From Flagellimonas marinaquae (GTDB lineage Bacteria > Bacteroidota > Bacteroidia > Flavobacteriales > Flavobacteriaceae): DNA of 64,000 nucleotides. How positions within the stretch are numbered: the first letter of the stretch is position 1; each line of letters begins with the position of its first letter. Below, piece by piece: positions 18,043 to 27,612 of the stretch. Position numbers and translations under genes: made by a program. The notes beneath the pieces are model-generated. The model had not been told where the DNA came from and ran no database searches. It saw nothing but the letters and a program-made list of their open reading frames with translations. The stretch lies in the NCBI RefSeq assembly GCF_023716465.1, contig NZ_CP092415.1:523001-587000 (forward strand), written 5' to 3'.

Positions 18043-20628
18043 ATGAGGGGTTCTTTAGGTCTAATCTGTAACTGGGCAAAAATAGGATTATTGTTTCTTT
18101 TGCTATGCATTTCGGGTTGCAATACCTTAAAAAAGGTTGGGGAGGATGAATTATTGCTCACCAAAAACTCCATTTTTGTTGATGATGAAAAAGTAAACAA
18201 CAGTGAAATAAAGGGCCTAATTTCCCAGAAACCCAACAGCAGCGTACTGGGCTACCCTTTAAAATTGAATCTCTATAATCTGGCAAAGGAAAATCCAGAC
18301 TCTTCTTTCCAGGATTGGCTTAACCGAAAAGAAAAAAGGGAGAAACGCCTAAACAAACTACTTTCCGAGAAACAGGTAAATCGATTACGCGAATCTTTTA
18401 TGGTCTCTGGAGCCAGTGAATTCCTAAAAAGAATTGGCGAACCTCCGGTAATTATCGATACAGCGGAAACCAACAAGTCCATTAGGAGACTTAAAGCATT
18501 TTACAACAGTAAAGGGTATTTTAACAACGAGGGGAATTACGAAATAGTCGATGTAAAAAACAAGAAAGCTTCGATATCGTACCACATAACATTGAACAAA
18601 CCCTACATCGTAGATACCGTTCAAAAAAATATTACTTCACCGGAACTGGATTCCATCTACCTAAAGACCGCCAACAAAAGTTTGATCAAACCAGGAGAAC
18701 AATTTGATCTGGACAAATTTACATTGGAACGGGAACGGCTTACCACTCTTTTTCGTAATTCGGGGGTATATAATTTTCAGGAAAGTTCCATTAATTACGA
18801 TGTTTTAAGGGACACCACCGTTACTGCAGATGACCAACTAATGGACGTGCTGCTCAACATCAATAAATTTAGAAGCTCCTCGGACAGCACTGATGCGGGC
18901 ACTCCCTACAAAGTGGCGCGACATAAAAAAATAAACATTTATGCAGACTATGACATAAACGGCACCACCGACACCCTTAAAAGCCTGGCCTACGAAAACT
19001 ATAATATTTACTATAGCGGAAAGCTCAGGTACAAGCCAAAAGCGCTTACCGATGCCATATTCTTTAAAAAAGACAGTTTGTATCGTGATCTCGACAGGAT
19101 AAGGACCTATCGCCAGATCACCAACCTCAATACCTTTAAATATCCCAATATTGAGTTTATACCAGATTCCACTCAAACACAACTGGAATCCAACATATAC
19201 CTTGCTGCCAAACCAAAATATTCGCTCAACCTAAATTTTGATGTAACCCACTCCAACATCCAACAAGTAGGAACCGCTTTTAGTGCTTCGGTAATTACCC
19301 GAAATGTTTTTGGGGGTGCCGAAACATTGAACGTTTCTGCAAGAGGATCCATAGGCCTGCTAAGTGATGCCTCCCTATCCAACGAAACCTTTACTTCTGA
19401 ACTTGGCGGGGACATCAACATAACATTTCCCCGTATCTGGTTCCCGTTGAACACCGAAAAGATCATACCCTATTATATGCTGCCGCAAAGTCGTTTATCG
19501 GTAGGTACCAACTTCCAGCGGAACATTGGCCTGGACAAACAATCCCTAAATTCCATTTTATCCTATAATTGGTCCCCGTCCGATCGTCTTAAAAACAACA
19601 TCGAACTGCTGAATGTCGAATTTGTACGCAACGTTAACACAGACAACTTCTATAATGTGTACCGAAACACTTTTTCCAATTTGGACGATATCGCGGATGA
19701 TTTTCAGGACGACCCCCAATATTCCGAATATTTTAGTGCGGTGGAAAATGAAGGAGATGAACCACGACTTGATATCCCCACGGGTGCCAATAATTTTGCC
19801 CAAGATGTATTGAATGGGACACTTACCGTAACCGAAGATGATTTTCAAACCGTAAACAGTATAGAGGAAAGAAGAAGGAGATTAACAGAGAACAACCTCA
19901 TTTTCGCTTCCAATTTTACACATACCAAAAACAGTAAATCCGGAATAAACGACCTTGACTTTTATCAATACCGAATCAAATTGGAGAGTGCCGGTGGTAT
20001 GCTGTCCATGCTCACCAATGTAATCCCTTTTAATAAAAACGAAGAGGGCCAGAACCTAGTTTTCGGGGTACCCTTTTCACAATATGCCAAAACCGAGTTC
20101 GATTATATACGACACTGGAAAATTGGAGAATCCCAGGTAATCGCGTTCAGAAGTTTTACAGGACTGGCCATTCCCTACGGTAATTCGGACAACGTGCCCT
20201 TTGTTCGCAGTTATTTTGCAGGAGGTTCCAACGACAATAGGGCTTGGAACGCTTACGAACTGGGCCCTGGAAAAACCGACAACATCAACGACTTCAACGA
20301 GGCCAATCTCAAGCTGGCATTTAACCTGGAATATAGATTCCCGATCGCCGGCGACGTAAAAGGCGCTCTTTTTGCAGATGCAGGGAACATATGGAACGTT
20401 TTCGATAACGAAACCAACCCCGATGCCACATTCAATGGTTTTTCATCATTGGGCGACTTGGCCCTGGGAACTGGTCTCGGGCTTCGTTACGATTTCACCT
20501 ACTTCGTATTTAGGCTGGATGTAGGTTTTAAGACCTACAATCCCGCCAAAGTTGGATCCGATCGCTGGTTCGATGGTTATAACTTTAAAAGAGCCGTCTT
20601 CAACATCGGAATCAATTATCCTTTCTAG
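18043..20628 (+). CDS. Omp85/BamA-superfamily outer-membrane lipoprotein (TamL-like)
   Basis: 861 aa from the ATG at 18043. The N-terminus is a lipoprotein signal with lipobox ISGC and lipidation at Cys26. POTRA-like repeats follow (about 30-400), with the POTRA stretch SIRRLKAFYNSKGYFNNEG visible. The C-terminal half is a 16-strand Omp85 barrel ending with the aromatic terminal strand VFNIGINYPF. An Omp85 barrel carrying a lipid anchor is the mark of the Bacteroidota TamL group (a TamA counterpart that works with TamB in envelope biogenesis). The gene lies between trmH (divergent, 24 nt) and fbaA. BamA itself lacks a lipobox, so TamL is preferred. Confidence 0.82.
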   Translation: MRGSLGLICNWAKIGLLFLLLCISGCNTLKKVGEDELLLTKNSIFVDDEKVNNSEIKGLISQKPNSSVLGYPLKLNLYNLAKENPDSSFQDWLNRKEKREKRLNKLLSEKQVNRLRESFMVSGASEFLKRIGEPPVIIDTAETNKSIRRLKAFYNSKGYFNNEGNYEIVDVKNKKASISYHITLNKPYIVDTVQKNITSPELDSIYLKTANKSLIKPGEQFDLDKFTLERERLTTLFRNSGVYNFQESSINYDVLRDTTVTADDQLMDVLLNINKFRSSSDSTDAGTPYKVARHKKINIYADYDINGTTDTLKSLAYENYNIYYSGKLRYKPKALTDAIFFKKDSLYRDLDRIRTYRQITNLNTFKYPNIEFIPDSTQTQLESNIYLAAKPKYSLNLNFDVTHSNIQQVGTAFSASVITRNVFGGAETLNVSARGSIGLLSDASLSNETFTSELGGDINITFPRIWFPLNTEKIIPYYMLPQSRLSVGTNFQRNIGLDKQSLNSILSYNWSPSDRLKNNIELLNVEFVRNVNTDNFYNVYRNTFSNLDDIADDFQDDPQYSEYFSAVENEGDEPRLDIPTGANNFAQDVLNGTLTVTEDDFQTVNSIEERRRRLTENNLIFASNFTHTKNSKSGINDLDFYQYRIKLESAGGMLSMLTNVIPFNKNEEGQNLVFGVPFSQYAKTEFDYIRHWKIGESQVIAFRSFTGLAIPYGNSDNVPFVRSYFAGGSNDNRAWNAYELGPGKTDNINDFNEANLKLAFNLEYRFPIAGDVKGALFADAGNIWNVFDNETNPDATFNGFSSLGDLALGTGLGLRYDFTYFVFRLDVGFKTYNPAKVGSDRWFDGYNFKRAVFNIGINYPF

Positions 20629-20642
20629 AGCAAATAATTTAT

Positions 20643-20650
20643 TACTTTTG
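20643..20650 (+). promoter_or_regulatory. -7 promoter element of fbaA
   Basis: TACTTTTG fits TAnnTTTG exactly, 30 nt upstream of the fbaA ATG. No good -33 box is visible. Confidence 0.45.
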
Positions 20651-20680
20651 TTTCCTATTTAACTCGAAACCACTAATAAT

Positions 20681-21748
20681 ATGTCCCACAATATTAAGCC
20701 CGGTGTTGCTACCGGTGACGAAGTTCAAGCAATATTCGATCACGCCAAAGAAAATGGATATGCCCTACCAGCGGTCAATGTAATCGGATCGGATAGCATC
20801 AATGCCGTAATGGAAACTGCAGCAGCGTTGAACTCACCCGTAATCATTCAATTCTCAAACGGAGGCGCCCAGTTCAACGCAGGCAAAGGACTTTCCAACG
20901 AAGGTCAAAAAGCAGCCATTCTTGGAGCAGTGGCCGGAGCAAAACACGTTCATCAATTGGCAGAGGCCTACGGTGCAACCGTGATTCTGCATACAGACCA
21001 CTGTGCCAAAAAATTGTTGCCTTGGATAGATGGCCTTTTGGATGCCAGCGAAGCACATTATAAAGAAACAGGAAAATCTTTGTTCAGTTCGCACATGATC
21101 GACCTTTCCGAAGAACCCATCGAGGAAAACATCGAAATCTGTAAAGGATATTTGGAGCGAATGAGCAAAATGGACATGACCTTGGAGATAGAATTGGGCA
21201 TTACCGGGGGTGAAGAAGATGGTGTAGACAATACCGATGTGGACGACTCTAAATTGTACACACAGCCAGAGGAAGTAGCCTATGCCTATGAAGAACTTTC
21301 CAAAGTAAGTCTAAGATTTACCATTGCAGCTGCTTTTGGGAACGTACACGGTGTATACAAGCCCGGAAACGTAAAATTGACACCTAAAATCCTTAAGAAC
21401 TCCCAAGAATTCATCACAGAAAAATATGGCGTGGAACACAACCATATCGATTTTGTATTCCACGGAGGTTCCGGTTCAACAGTTGAAGAAATCAGGGAAG
21501 CTATTGGTTACGGTGTTATTAAAATGAACATCGACACCGATTTACAATATGCTTTCTTGGAAGGCGTTAGGGATTACATCCAAGGTAAATCGGCATACCT
21601 TCAGGCCCAGATCGGAAATCCAGACGGTGACGACCAACCCAACAAAAAGTACTACGACCCTCGAGTTTGGCTCAGAGAAGGAGAAAAAACCTTTAGCGAA
21701 CGCTTAAAAAAGGCCTTCGAAGACCTAAACAACATTAACACCTTATAA
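20681..21748 (+). CDS. fbaA: Class II fructose-bisphosphate aldolase
   Basis: 355 aa, the length of the class IIA (E. coli FbaA) group. Zn2+-dependent cleavage of fructose-1,6-bisphosphate to dihydroxyacetone phosphate and glyceraldehyde-3-phosphate, in glycolysis and gluconeogenesis. Metal and substrate motifs seen are HTDHCAKK (about 105-112), GNVHGVYKPGNVKL (about 222-235) and FVFHGGSGS (about 261-269). Followed 27 nt later by accD; the two may share a transcript that ends at the strong terminator after accD. Confidence 0.97.
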   Translation: MSHNIKPGVATGDEVQAIFDHAKENGYALPAVNVIGSDSINAVMETAAALNSPVIIQFSNGGAQFNAGKGLSNEGQKAAILGAVAGAKHVHQLAEAYGATVILHTDHCAKKLLPWIDGLLDASEAHYKETGKSLFSSHMIDLSEEPIEENIEICKGYLERMSKMDMTLEIELGITGGEEDGVDNTDVDDSKLYTQPEEVAYAYEELSKVSLRFTIAAAFGNVHGVYKPGNVKLTPKILKNSQEFITEKYGVEHNHIDFVFHGGSGSTVEEIREAIGYGVIKMNIDTDLQYAFLEGVRDYIQGKSAYLQAQIGNPDGDDQPNKKYYDPRVWLREGEKTFSERLKKAFEDLNNINTL

Positions 21749-21775
21749 ACCTTAGTTTAACTAAATATTGATTCC

Positions 21776-22636
21776 ATGTCGTCTTGGTTTAAAAGAAAGG
21801 AAAAAGGAATACAAACAGCCACCGAGGAGAAAAAAGACACTCCCAAAGGGCTTTGGTACAAATCCCCTACCGGAAAGATCGTAGAAGCAGAAGATCTTGC
21901 CAAGAACTTTTACGTAAGTCCGGAAGATGACTATCACGTGAGGATAGGTAGCAAGGAGTACTTTGAAATACTTTTTGATGACAACAAGTTCAGTGAGCTC
22001 GACACAAAAATGACCTCCAAAGACCCCTTAAAGTTTGTGGATACCAAAAAATACTCCGACAGGCTTAAAGCAGCCCAAAGCAAAACAGGCTTAAAAGATG
22101 CCGTTAGAACTGCGGTTGGAAAATCGCAAGGAAAGGACATCGTTGTGGCCTGTATGGATTTTAGTTTTATTGGAGGCTCCATGGGCAGTGTTGTTGGTGA
22201 AAAAATATCGCGTGCCATCGATGTCGCCAAAAGGAAAAAAATCCCATTTGTGATGATTTCCAAATCTGGAGGGGCACGTATGATGGAAGCAGCTCTATCC
22301 TTGATGCAGTTAGCAAAGACATCGGCAAAATTGGCCCAATTGGCCGAAGCTAAAATACCTTACATATCGTTATGTACAGACCCTACAACGGGTGGTACAA
22401 CAGCTTCCTATGCCATGTTGGGCGATATAAATATTGCAGAGCCAGGAGCACTGATCGGGTTTGCAGGACCTCGAGTGGTCAAGGATACTACGGGGAAAGA
22501 CCTTCCCGAAGGGTTCCAAACCTCCGAATTCCTGAAAGAACATGGTTTCTTGGATTTCATTACCCATCGAAGGGATTTAAAGAAAAAAATCAACTTATAC
22601 ATTGATTTGATCACCAATCAACCCATAAGAAATTAA
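21776..22636 (+). CDS. accD: Acetyl-CoA carboxylase carboxyltransferase subunit beta
   Basis: 286 aa. Beta half of the carboxyltransferase that moves CO2 from carboxybiotin to acetyl-CoA, the first step of fatty-acid synthesis. The crotonase-like core is intact, e.g. [16 protein letters not shown] (about 128-143), [16 protein letters not shown] and [18 protein letters not shown]. The N-terminal zinc ribbon that gives AccD four cysteines in most bacteria has the right length but no cysteine: the region reads WYKSPTGK...[12 protein letters not shown], and the first Cys of the protein is near residue 125. Flavobacterial AccD proteins, as I recall them, share this change, so it is not a local defect. 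Confidence 0.95.
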   Translation: MSSWFKRKEKGIQTATEEKKDTPKGLWYKSPTGKIVEAEDLAKNFYVSPEDDYHVRIGSKEYFEILFDDNKFSELDTKMTSKDPLKFVDTKKYSDRLKAAQSKTGLKDAVRTAVGKSQGKDIVVACMDFSFIGGSMGSVVGEKISRAIDVAKRKKIPFVMISKSGGARMMEAALSLMQLAKTSAKLAQLAEAKIPYISLCTDPTTGGTTASYAMLGDINIAEPGALIGFAGPRVVKDTTGKDLPEGFQTSEFLKEHGFLDFITHRRDLKKKINLYIDLITNQPIRN

Positions 22637-22638
22637 AA

Positions 22639-22663
22639 AAAGCCCCGATTATCGGGGCTTTTT
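22639..22663. terminator. Bidirectional terminator after accD
   Basis: An 11-bp stem AAAGCCCCGAT / ATCGGGGCTTT, with T runs readable on both strands, lies between accD and the convergent lipoprotein gene. Confidence 0.9.
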
Positions 22664-22683
22664 CTTTATAATATATCACTCCA

Positions 22684-23559
22684 TCAATTTCTAAATCGGC
22701 GCAAGACCACTTCCTCTTCCGCACCATCAGAATATGTTAGAGTTCCCTTGGCATCACAACTGCCATCCCCAAAATCCAAACTTACCGAATTGCCAAGTCG
22801 GGATATTTCCAATACTCCGCTCACAATAAATCGACACGACAACTCTCTTCTCAATGGCGTGGTAACTTCCTTCACAAACTCGTTTCCTTCTCTACCGATA
22901 TAAGTTCGCTTTCCAGTAATCAAAAAAACATTGTCACCCCAAAAACCGGATCCATACCCCTCTATCCACTCCCGAGTTCTGGTCCCGGTAAACAAAGCTG
23001 TTTCCCCGCTAGGCCAAGTTGCTTCAAAAAATCCGTTCGAGGTGCCTTGTGGATTTCCATTTTCATTACTTCTTACCCTAAGAATTTGCGCCTCCCCATC
23101 GATTGCCACTTCATTGAAAGTAAAACCGTCCAAAGTCATCTCAATGGTATTGGACGCGGCCTCCAAGTCCAAAGAGTAACTTAAATTAACCGTTCCACTA
23201 ACAGTATTTCCGGTAGATAGTTCGCATCCTTCGCCAAAATCCAGGACGACTTCTTTTGTATTCTGCGTTAGAACAACGGATACTACAACACAATCTGGCA
23301 TATAACCAGAAGCATAATTCATTTTTGACGTACTTCCGATTTCATCTGCAGTATAGACATCTTCGGCAATGGCCATAAGCTCCTCTGAAACCATTTCAGT
23401 TTCATCACTGTATTTTAGCTCTGTCGAGGAAATTACTTCCGCACTGGTTAGATCTTCTTCAACCGAGGATTCTGTACTGCACGAAACATAGGTCAACATT
23501 AAACTTCCCAGAAGGATCGGAGCAATTCCTTTAAACTTCATTTTTAGTTCCTTTCTCAT
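22684..23559 (-). CDS. Predicted lipoprotein of unknown function
   Basis: 291 aa (or 285 from the internal ATG at 23541). A hydrophobic N-terminus ends in a lipobox-like YVSC (Cys27 from the first ATG), followed by an acidic serine-rich linker typical of surface lipoproteins in this phylum. The remainder is beta-rich with several repeating 'TGTRTREWIEG' and 'GKRTYIGREGNEF' type segments and four further cysteines in the mature part. It could be an outer-surface or periplasmic beta-sandwich. I recognise no named family. It is convergent with accD and divergent from rpsO. Confidence 0.75.
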   Translation of the reverse strand: MRKELKMKFKGIAPILLGSLMLTYVSCSTESSVEEDLTSAEVISSTELKYSDETEMVSEELMAIAEDVYTADEIGSTSKMNYASGYMPDCVVVSVVLTQNTKEVVLDFGEGCELSTGNTVSGTVNLSYSLDLEAASNTIEMTLDGFTFNEVAIDGEAQILRVRSNENGNPQGTSNGFFEATWPSGETALFTGTRTREWIEGYGSGFWGDNVFLITGKRTYIGREGNEFVKEVTTPLRRELSCRFIVSGVLEISRLGNSVSLDFGDGSCDAKGTLTYSDGAEEEVVLRRFRN

Positions 23560-23651
23560 AATACTTGAATTTAATAGGTTTGCCTCTTTGACTTGAATGA
23601 CAGCAAAAGGTTTAATTTTATGTTAAAATTCGTAGATTAAAAAAAAGAGCC

Positions 23652-23659
23652 TATCTTTG
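23652..23659 (+). promoter_or_regulatory. -7 promoter element of rpsO
   Basis: TATCTTTG is an exact TAnnTTTG match 52 nt upstream of the rpsO ATG. This gives an mRNA leader of roughly 45 nt, room for the S15 autoregulation known in other bacteria. Confidence 0.6.
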
Positions 23660-23711
23660 CATGCTGATTGAAGGTCAATCAATACATAAAAATCATTTAA
23701 ATAATATTGGA

Positions 23712-23981
23712 ATGTATTTAACGAAAGAAGTTAAAGCCGAGATTTTTAAAAAATACGGCGGCTCAGAGAGCAACACAGGTTCAACGGAAGGACAAATTGC
23801 ATTGTTCACGCACCGAATCAACCATTTGACAGGTCACCTAAAAAGGAACCATAAGGATTTCAACACCGAACGTTCGTTGGTGGCATTGGTAGGTAAAAGA
23901 CGTAGTCTTTTGGATTACCTAAAGAAAAAAGATATTGCAAAATACCGTACCTTGATCAAAGAACTAGGTATTAGAAAATAA
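23712..23981 (+). CDS. rpsO: 30S ribosomal protein S15
   Basis: 89 aa, exactly the S15 length, from the ATG at 23712 (MYLTKEVKAEIFKKYGG). The frame is open 17 codons further up to an ATG at 23661, but that extension is not part of S15. S15 binds the central domain of 16S rRNA early in 30S assembly. Signature segments are STEGQIALFTHRINHLTGHL and RSLVALVGKRRSLLDYL. It precedes pnp, the conserved rpsO-pnp order, with a hairpin terminator or processing site between. Confidence 0.97.
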   Translation: MYLTKEVKAEIFKKYGGSESNTGSTEGQIALFTHRINHLTGHLKRNHKDFNTERSLVALVGKRRSLLDYLKKKDIAKYRTLIKELGIRK

Positions 23982-23987
23982 AAATAC

Positions 23988-24017
23988 AAGGGGAGGCATT
24001 GGCTTCCCCTTTGTTTT
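23988..24017 (+). terminator. Terminator or attenuator between rpsO and pnp
   Basis: A stem of about 10 bp (AAGGGGAGGC / GGCTTCCCCTT with one G-U pair) is followed by TTGTTTTTG. In many bacteria the rpsO-pnp gap holds a partial terminator and an RNase processing site, so read-through into pnp is likely. Confidence 0.65.
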
Positions 24018-24133
24018 TGTTGAATCGATTCTCAACAACCAAAAAGTCCCGGGAAATCGGGCAAACACAAAAAGCTACAAATAGTTTTTCATTGGTCAAG
24101 TGCCAAAGGCACACACAACAACAACACAACCCG

Positions 24134-24150
24134 ACCGCCCGGAAGGCGGT
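24134..24150 (+). repeat. GC-rich hairpin in the pnp leader
   Basis: ACCGCC-CGGAA-GGCGGT forms a 6-bp GC-rich stem, 50 nt before the pnp ATG in an otherwise AT-rich leader. A second small stem, GTGCC-AAA-GGCAC, lies at 24100-24112. They could be PNPase autoregulation structures; this is inference from position. Confidence 0.4.
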
Positions 24151-24199
24151 AGACCAAATGTTTAACGACCCGGAATAATATTCGGGTAAGATTAATTTT

Positions 24200-26431
24200 A
24201 TGATTCCAAAAACATTCAAAGAGGTCATAGACCTTGGTGACGGTAGAGAGATTTCTATCGAAACCGGAAAATTGGCAAAACAGGCCCACGGTTCTGTAGT
24301 TGTACAATCCGGCAAATGTATGCTATTGTGTACAGTTGTTTCCAACTATAAAGCCGCAGATGTCGACTTTTTGCCCCTAACCGTGGATTACCGCGAAAAA
24401 TTTGCTGCCGCAGGGCGCTACCCTGGCGGTTTCTTTAAAAGAGAAGCAAGACCAAGTGACGGTGAGGTATTGACGATGCGCTTAGTGGACAGGGTATTGA
24501 GGCCATTGTTCCCAAAAGACTACCATTCCGAAACACAGGTAATGATCCAATTGATGTCTCACGACGAAGACGTTATGCCCGATGCAATGGCCGGTTTGGC
24601 AGCATCAGCCGCCATTCAACTTTCGGATTTCCCATTCGAATGTGCTATTTCGGAGGTTCGAGTAGGTAGGGTAAACGGTGAGTTCATCATCAACCCAACA
24701 AGGGAGCAATTGAAAGAATCCGACATTGATATGATGATCGGTGCTTCTGCAGATTCTGTTATGATGGTAGAAGGTGAAATGGACGAGATTTCCGAAGAGG
24801 AAATGGTAGAAGCCATCAAATTTGCACACGAAGCCATTAAAGTACAATGTGTAGCTCAGGAAAAATTGGCCGAAGCTTTCGGTAAAAAAGAAGTTCGCGA
24901 GTACGAGCCAGAAGCCGAGGACGAAGCGCTTCAGAAGAAAATCCACGACATGGCCTACGATAAGGTGTATGAAGTGGCCAAAGCAGGTTCTTCCAAGCAT
25001 GAGCGTGGTGAAGCCTTTGCCGCCATTAAAGAAGAAATAAAAGCATCTTTCTCCGAAGAAGAGTTGGAAGAAATTGGCGACTTGGTTTCCAAATACTACC
25101 ATAAGACCGAAAAAGAAGCCGTAAGAAACCTTACTTTGAACGAAGGGCTTCGATTGGACGGACGTAAAACAACAGATGTTAGACCGATCTGGTGCGAAAC
25201 AGACTATCTGCCATCCGTACATGGTTCAGCCATCTTTACAAGAGGAGAAACACAGGCATTGGCAACGGTTACCTTAGGTACTTCCAGAGAGGCCAACCAA
25301 ATAGATATGCCATCTTACGAAGGTGAAGAAACATTCTATTTGCACTACAACTTCCCTCCTTTCTCAACTGGCGAAGCACGACCAATCCGTGGTACTTCCC
25401 GTAGAGAGGTTGGACACGGTAACTTGGCACAACGTGCACTTAAAGGAATGATTCCAGAAGATTGTCCTTATACTGTTCGTGTAGTATCCGAAGTATTGGA
25501 ATCCAATGGTTCATCCTCAATGGCAACCGTATGTTCGGGTACCATGGCGTTGATGGACGCCGGTGTTCAGTTGAAAAAACCTGTTTCCGGTATCGCCATG
25601 GGATTGATCACCGATACAGAAACTGGTAAATATGCCGTACTATCCGATATCTTGGGAGATGAAGACCACTTGGGAGACATGGACTTTAAAGTAACTGGTA
25701 CTGCGGATGGTATCACTGCTTGCCAAATGGATATTAAAGTAAAAGGACTTTCTTACGAAATCTTGGTAAAAGCTTTGATGCAGGCCAAAGACGGAAGAAT
25801 GCATATCTTGGGCAAACTAACCGAAACAATTGCCGAGCCAAGACCCGAAGTTAAATCCTACGCTCCAAAAATTGTTACCAGAATTATTCCTGGAGAATAT
25901 ATTGGAGCATTGATCGGCAAAGGTGGAGAAGTTATCCAAGAGCTTCAGAAAACAACCAACACTACAATTGTTATCAACGAAGACCCAGATACCGAAGAAG
26001 GTATTGTGGAAATCTTGGGAACCGATCAAAATGGTATCGATGCCGTATTGGCAAAAATCGATGCCTTGATGTTCAAACCTGAAGTAGGAAGTGTTTATGA
26101 GGTTAAAGTGATAAAAATGCTTGACTTCGGAGCAGTGGTGGAATATACAGAAGCACCGGGCAACGAAGTACTGCTTCACGTATCCGAATTGGCATGGGAA
26201 CGCACTGAAAACGTATCCGATGTAGTGAACATGGGCGATGTTTTTGATGTAAAATACTTCGGTCTAGATCCAAGGACCAAGAAGGAAAAAGTATCAAGAA
26301 AGGCCTTGTTGCCAAAACCGGAAGGTTACAAAGAGCGTCCACCAAGAACCGACGGCGACCGTAAGGGTGGTGATCGTAGAGGCGGTGATCGTAGAGGCGG
26401 CAACAGAGATAGAAAGCCAAGAAGAGATTAG
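24200..26431 (+). CDS. pnp: Polyribonucleotide nucleotidyltransferase (PNPase)
   Basis: 743 aa 3'-5' phosphorolytic exoribonuclease of the RNA degradosome. Domain order: RNase PH 1 (about 10-145), alpha-helical linker, RNase PH 2 (about 310-540), KH (about 555-615, with [19 protein letters not shown]), S1 (about 620-690) and a short Arg/Gly tail. The tail contains tandem [12 protein letters not shown] units (DNA at about 26367-26402), an RGG-like RNA-binding sequence common in flavobacterial PNPases. The catalytic region [11 protein letters not shown] is present. It lies after rpsO and has its own terminator. Confidence 0.97.
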   Translation: MIPKTFKEVIDLGDGREISIETGKLAKQAHGSVVVQSGKCMLLCTVVSNYKAADVDFLPLTVDYREKFAAAGRYPGGFFKREARPSDGEVLTMRLVDRVLRPLFPKDYHSETQVMIQLMSHDEDVMPDAMAGLAASAAIQLSDFPFECAISEVRVGRVNGEFIINPTREQLKESDIDMMIGASADSVMMVEGEMDEISEEEMVEAIKFAHEAIKVQCVAQEKLAEAFGKKEVREYEPEAEDEALQKKIHDMAYDKVYEVAKAGSSKHERGEAFAAIKEEIKASFSEEELEEIGDLVSKYYHKTEKEAVRNLTLNEGLRLDGRKTTDVRPIWCETDYLPSVHGSAIFTRGETQALATVTLGTSREANQIDMPSYEGEETFYLHYNFPPFSTGEARPIRGTSRREVGHGNLAQRALKGMIPEDCPYTVRVVSEVLESNGSSSMATVCSGTMALMDAGVQLKKPVSGIAMGLITDTETGKYAVLSDILGDEDHLGDMDFKVTGTADGITACQMDIKVKGLSYEILVKALMQAKDGRMHILGKLTETIAEPRPEVKSYAPKIVTRIIPGEYIGALIGKGGEVIQELQKTTNTTIVINEDPDTEEGIVEILGTDQNGIDAVLAKIDALMFKPEVGSVYEVKVIKMLDFGAVVEYTEAPGNEVLLHVSELAWERTENVSDVVNMGDVFDVKYFGLDPRTKKEKVSRKALLPKPEGYKERPPRTDGDRKGGDRRGGDRRGGNRDRKPRRD

Positions 26432-26458
26432 GTAAATCCTATCTTTATCCGATAAACT

Positions 26459-26493
26459 AACCCTAAGGCACTCGCCTTGGGGTTTTGTTTTTT
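26459..26493 (+). terminator. Terminator after pnp
   Basis: An 11-bp stem AACCCTAAGGC / GCCTTGGGGTT with one T-G wobble is followed by a T-rich run. Confidence 0.8.
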
Positions 26494-26651
26494 GAGGAAT
26501 TGTCAGCGTCCAACAATGTCCCTTCGAGCACAGTGGAAAACTTGCGGTCCCAATACGTAAAAATGAGGTTTTTTTAAAAAAGTGCTACCAAAATGTAACT
26601 TTTTTACTTTTTGAACGTATAACCTAATGAGCTCCGGCTCACAAACTTAAT

Positions 26652-26672
26652 ATGAAGGGAAATTTTAGATGA
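26652..26672 (+). promoter_or_regulatory. Six-codon upstream ORF overlapping the rpoD start
   Basis: ATG at 26652 encodes MKGNFR and ends with TGA at 26670-26672, which overlaps the rpoD ATG (26669-26671) as ATGA. This arrangement would couple rpoD translation to the short ORF. It is seen in sequence; function is inferred. Confidence 0.35.
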
Positions 26673-27532
26673 GACAGTTAAAGATTACAAAACAGGTTAC
26701 CAATAGGGAAACCGCATCGTTGGACAAGTATCTACAAGAAATCGGTAAGGTTGATTTGATTACCGCCGATGAAGAAGTAGAGTTGGCACAACGCATTAAA
26801 GCCGGCGATCAGGTAGCCTTGGAAAAATTAACTAAAGCCAACCTAAGGTTCGTGGTATCGGTTGCAAAGCAATACCAAAACCAAGGGTTAACACTGCCCG
26901 ATTTGATCAATGAAGGCAATTTGGGACTTATCAAAGCAGCGCAACGTTTTGATGAAACCCGTGGATTTAAATTTATTTCATACGCTGTTTGGTGGATCCG
27001 CCAATCCATTTTGCAAGCTTTGGCAGAACAATCACGTATTGTTCGTTTGCCATTGAATAAGATCGGCTCCATCAATAAGATAAATAAAACTTTTGCTTTC
27101 TTGGAGCAAGCGCACGAGCGTCCACCATCTGCTGAGGAAATTGCCAAAGAATTGGACATGACCGTGGAAGATGTGAAACAATCCTTAAAGAACTCAGGCC
27201 GTCACGTATCAATGGATGCGCCTTTGATCGATGGCGAGGATTCCAACCTTTACGATGTGTTGCGTAGTGGCGAATCTCCAAACCCTGACAAGGAGCTTTT
27301 GCACGATTCGTTACGTACCGAAATTGAACGTGCCCTGGAAACCCTTACTCCTCGAGAAGCTGATGTAATAAGACTTTACTTTGGATTGGCCGGCCAACAT
27401 TCCATGACGTTGGAAGAAATCGGAGAAACTTTTGATTTGACCCGCGAGCGAGTTCGTCAAATTAAAGAAAAGGCGATTAGAAGGTTGAAGCACACGTCAA
27501 GAAGTAAGATTTTAAAGACATATTTGGGGTAA
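26669..27532 (+). CDS. rpoD: Primary RNA polymerase sigma factor (RpoD/SigA)
   Basis: 287 aa housekeeping sigma-70 factor. Regions 1.2 ([16 protein letters not shown]), 2.1-2.4 ([33 protein letters not shown]), 3 and 4 (helix-turn-helix [21 protein letters not shown]) are all visible. Region 1.1 and the non-conserved insert are missing, as is normal for the Bacteroidota primary sigma that reads TTTG/TAnnTTTG promoters like those in this window. A T-rich TACTTTTTG (26605-26613) upstream is one base longer than the usual -7 element. Followed by a separate small transcriptional unit and rpe. Confidence 0.97.
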   Translation: MRQLKITKQVTNRETASLDKYLQEIGKVDLITADEEVELAQRIKAGDQVALEKLTKANLRFVVSVAKQYQNQGLTLPDLINEGNLGLIKAAQRFDETRGFKFISYAVWWIRQSILQALAEQSRIVRLPLNKIGSINKINKTFAFLEQAHERPPSAEEIAKELDMTVEDVKQSLKNSGRHVSMDAPLIDGEDSNLYDVLRSGESPNPDKELLHDSLRTEIERALETLTPREADVIRLYFGLAGQHSMTLEEIGETFDLTRERVRQIKEKAIRRLKHTSRSKILKTYLG

Positions 27533-27585
27533 AACACCCAAAATCACCAACTAAAGTACAGTTAAACTATCCTTAAATTTGATTT

Positions 27586-27602
27586 TTGGCAGGAAAGTTG
27601 TA
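27586..27602 (+). promoter_or_regulatory. Sigma-54 (RpoN)-type promoter
   Basis: TTGGCAGGAAAGTTGTA fits the -24/-12 consensus (YTGGCACGRNNNTTGCW) at nearly every fixed position. GG and the downstream GT are separated by exactly 10 nt, and the only differences are C to G in GGCAC and C to T in TTGC. It lies 54 nt after rpoD and points away from it. An RpoN factor is not encoded in this window. Confidence 0.55.
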
Positions 27603-27612
27603 TTTTAGTAAG

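Noticed and set aside
24046..24064. Riboswitch in the rpsO-pnp gap
   Set aside because: Only short, isolated hairpins are seen; no known aptamer core, and the neighbouring genes are not typical riboswitch targets.
24605..25222. 205-codon antisense ORF within pnp
   Set aside because: Shadow of a highly conserved gene; composition (very rich in Phe, His, Cys) is that of a reverse-frame reading.
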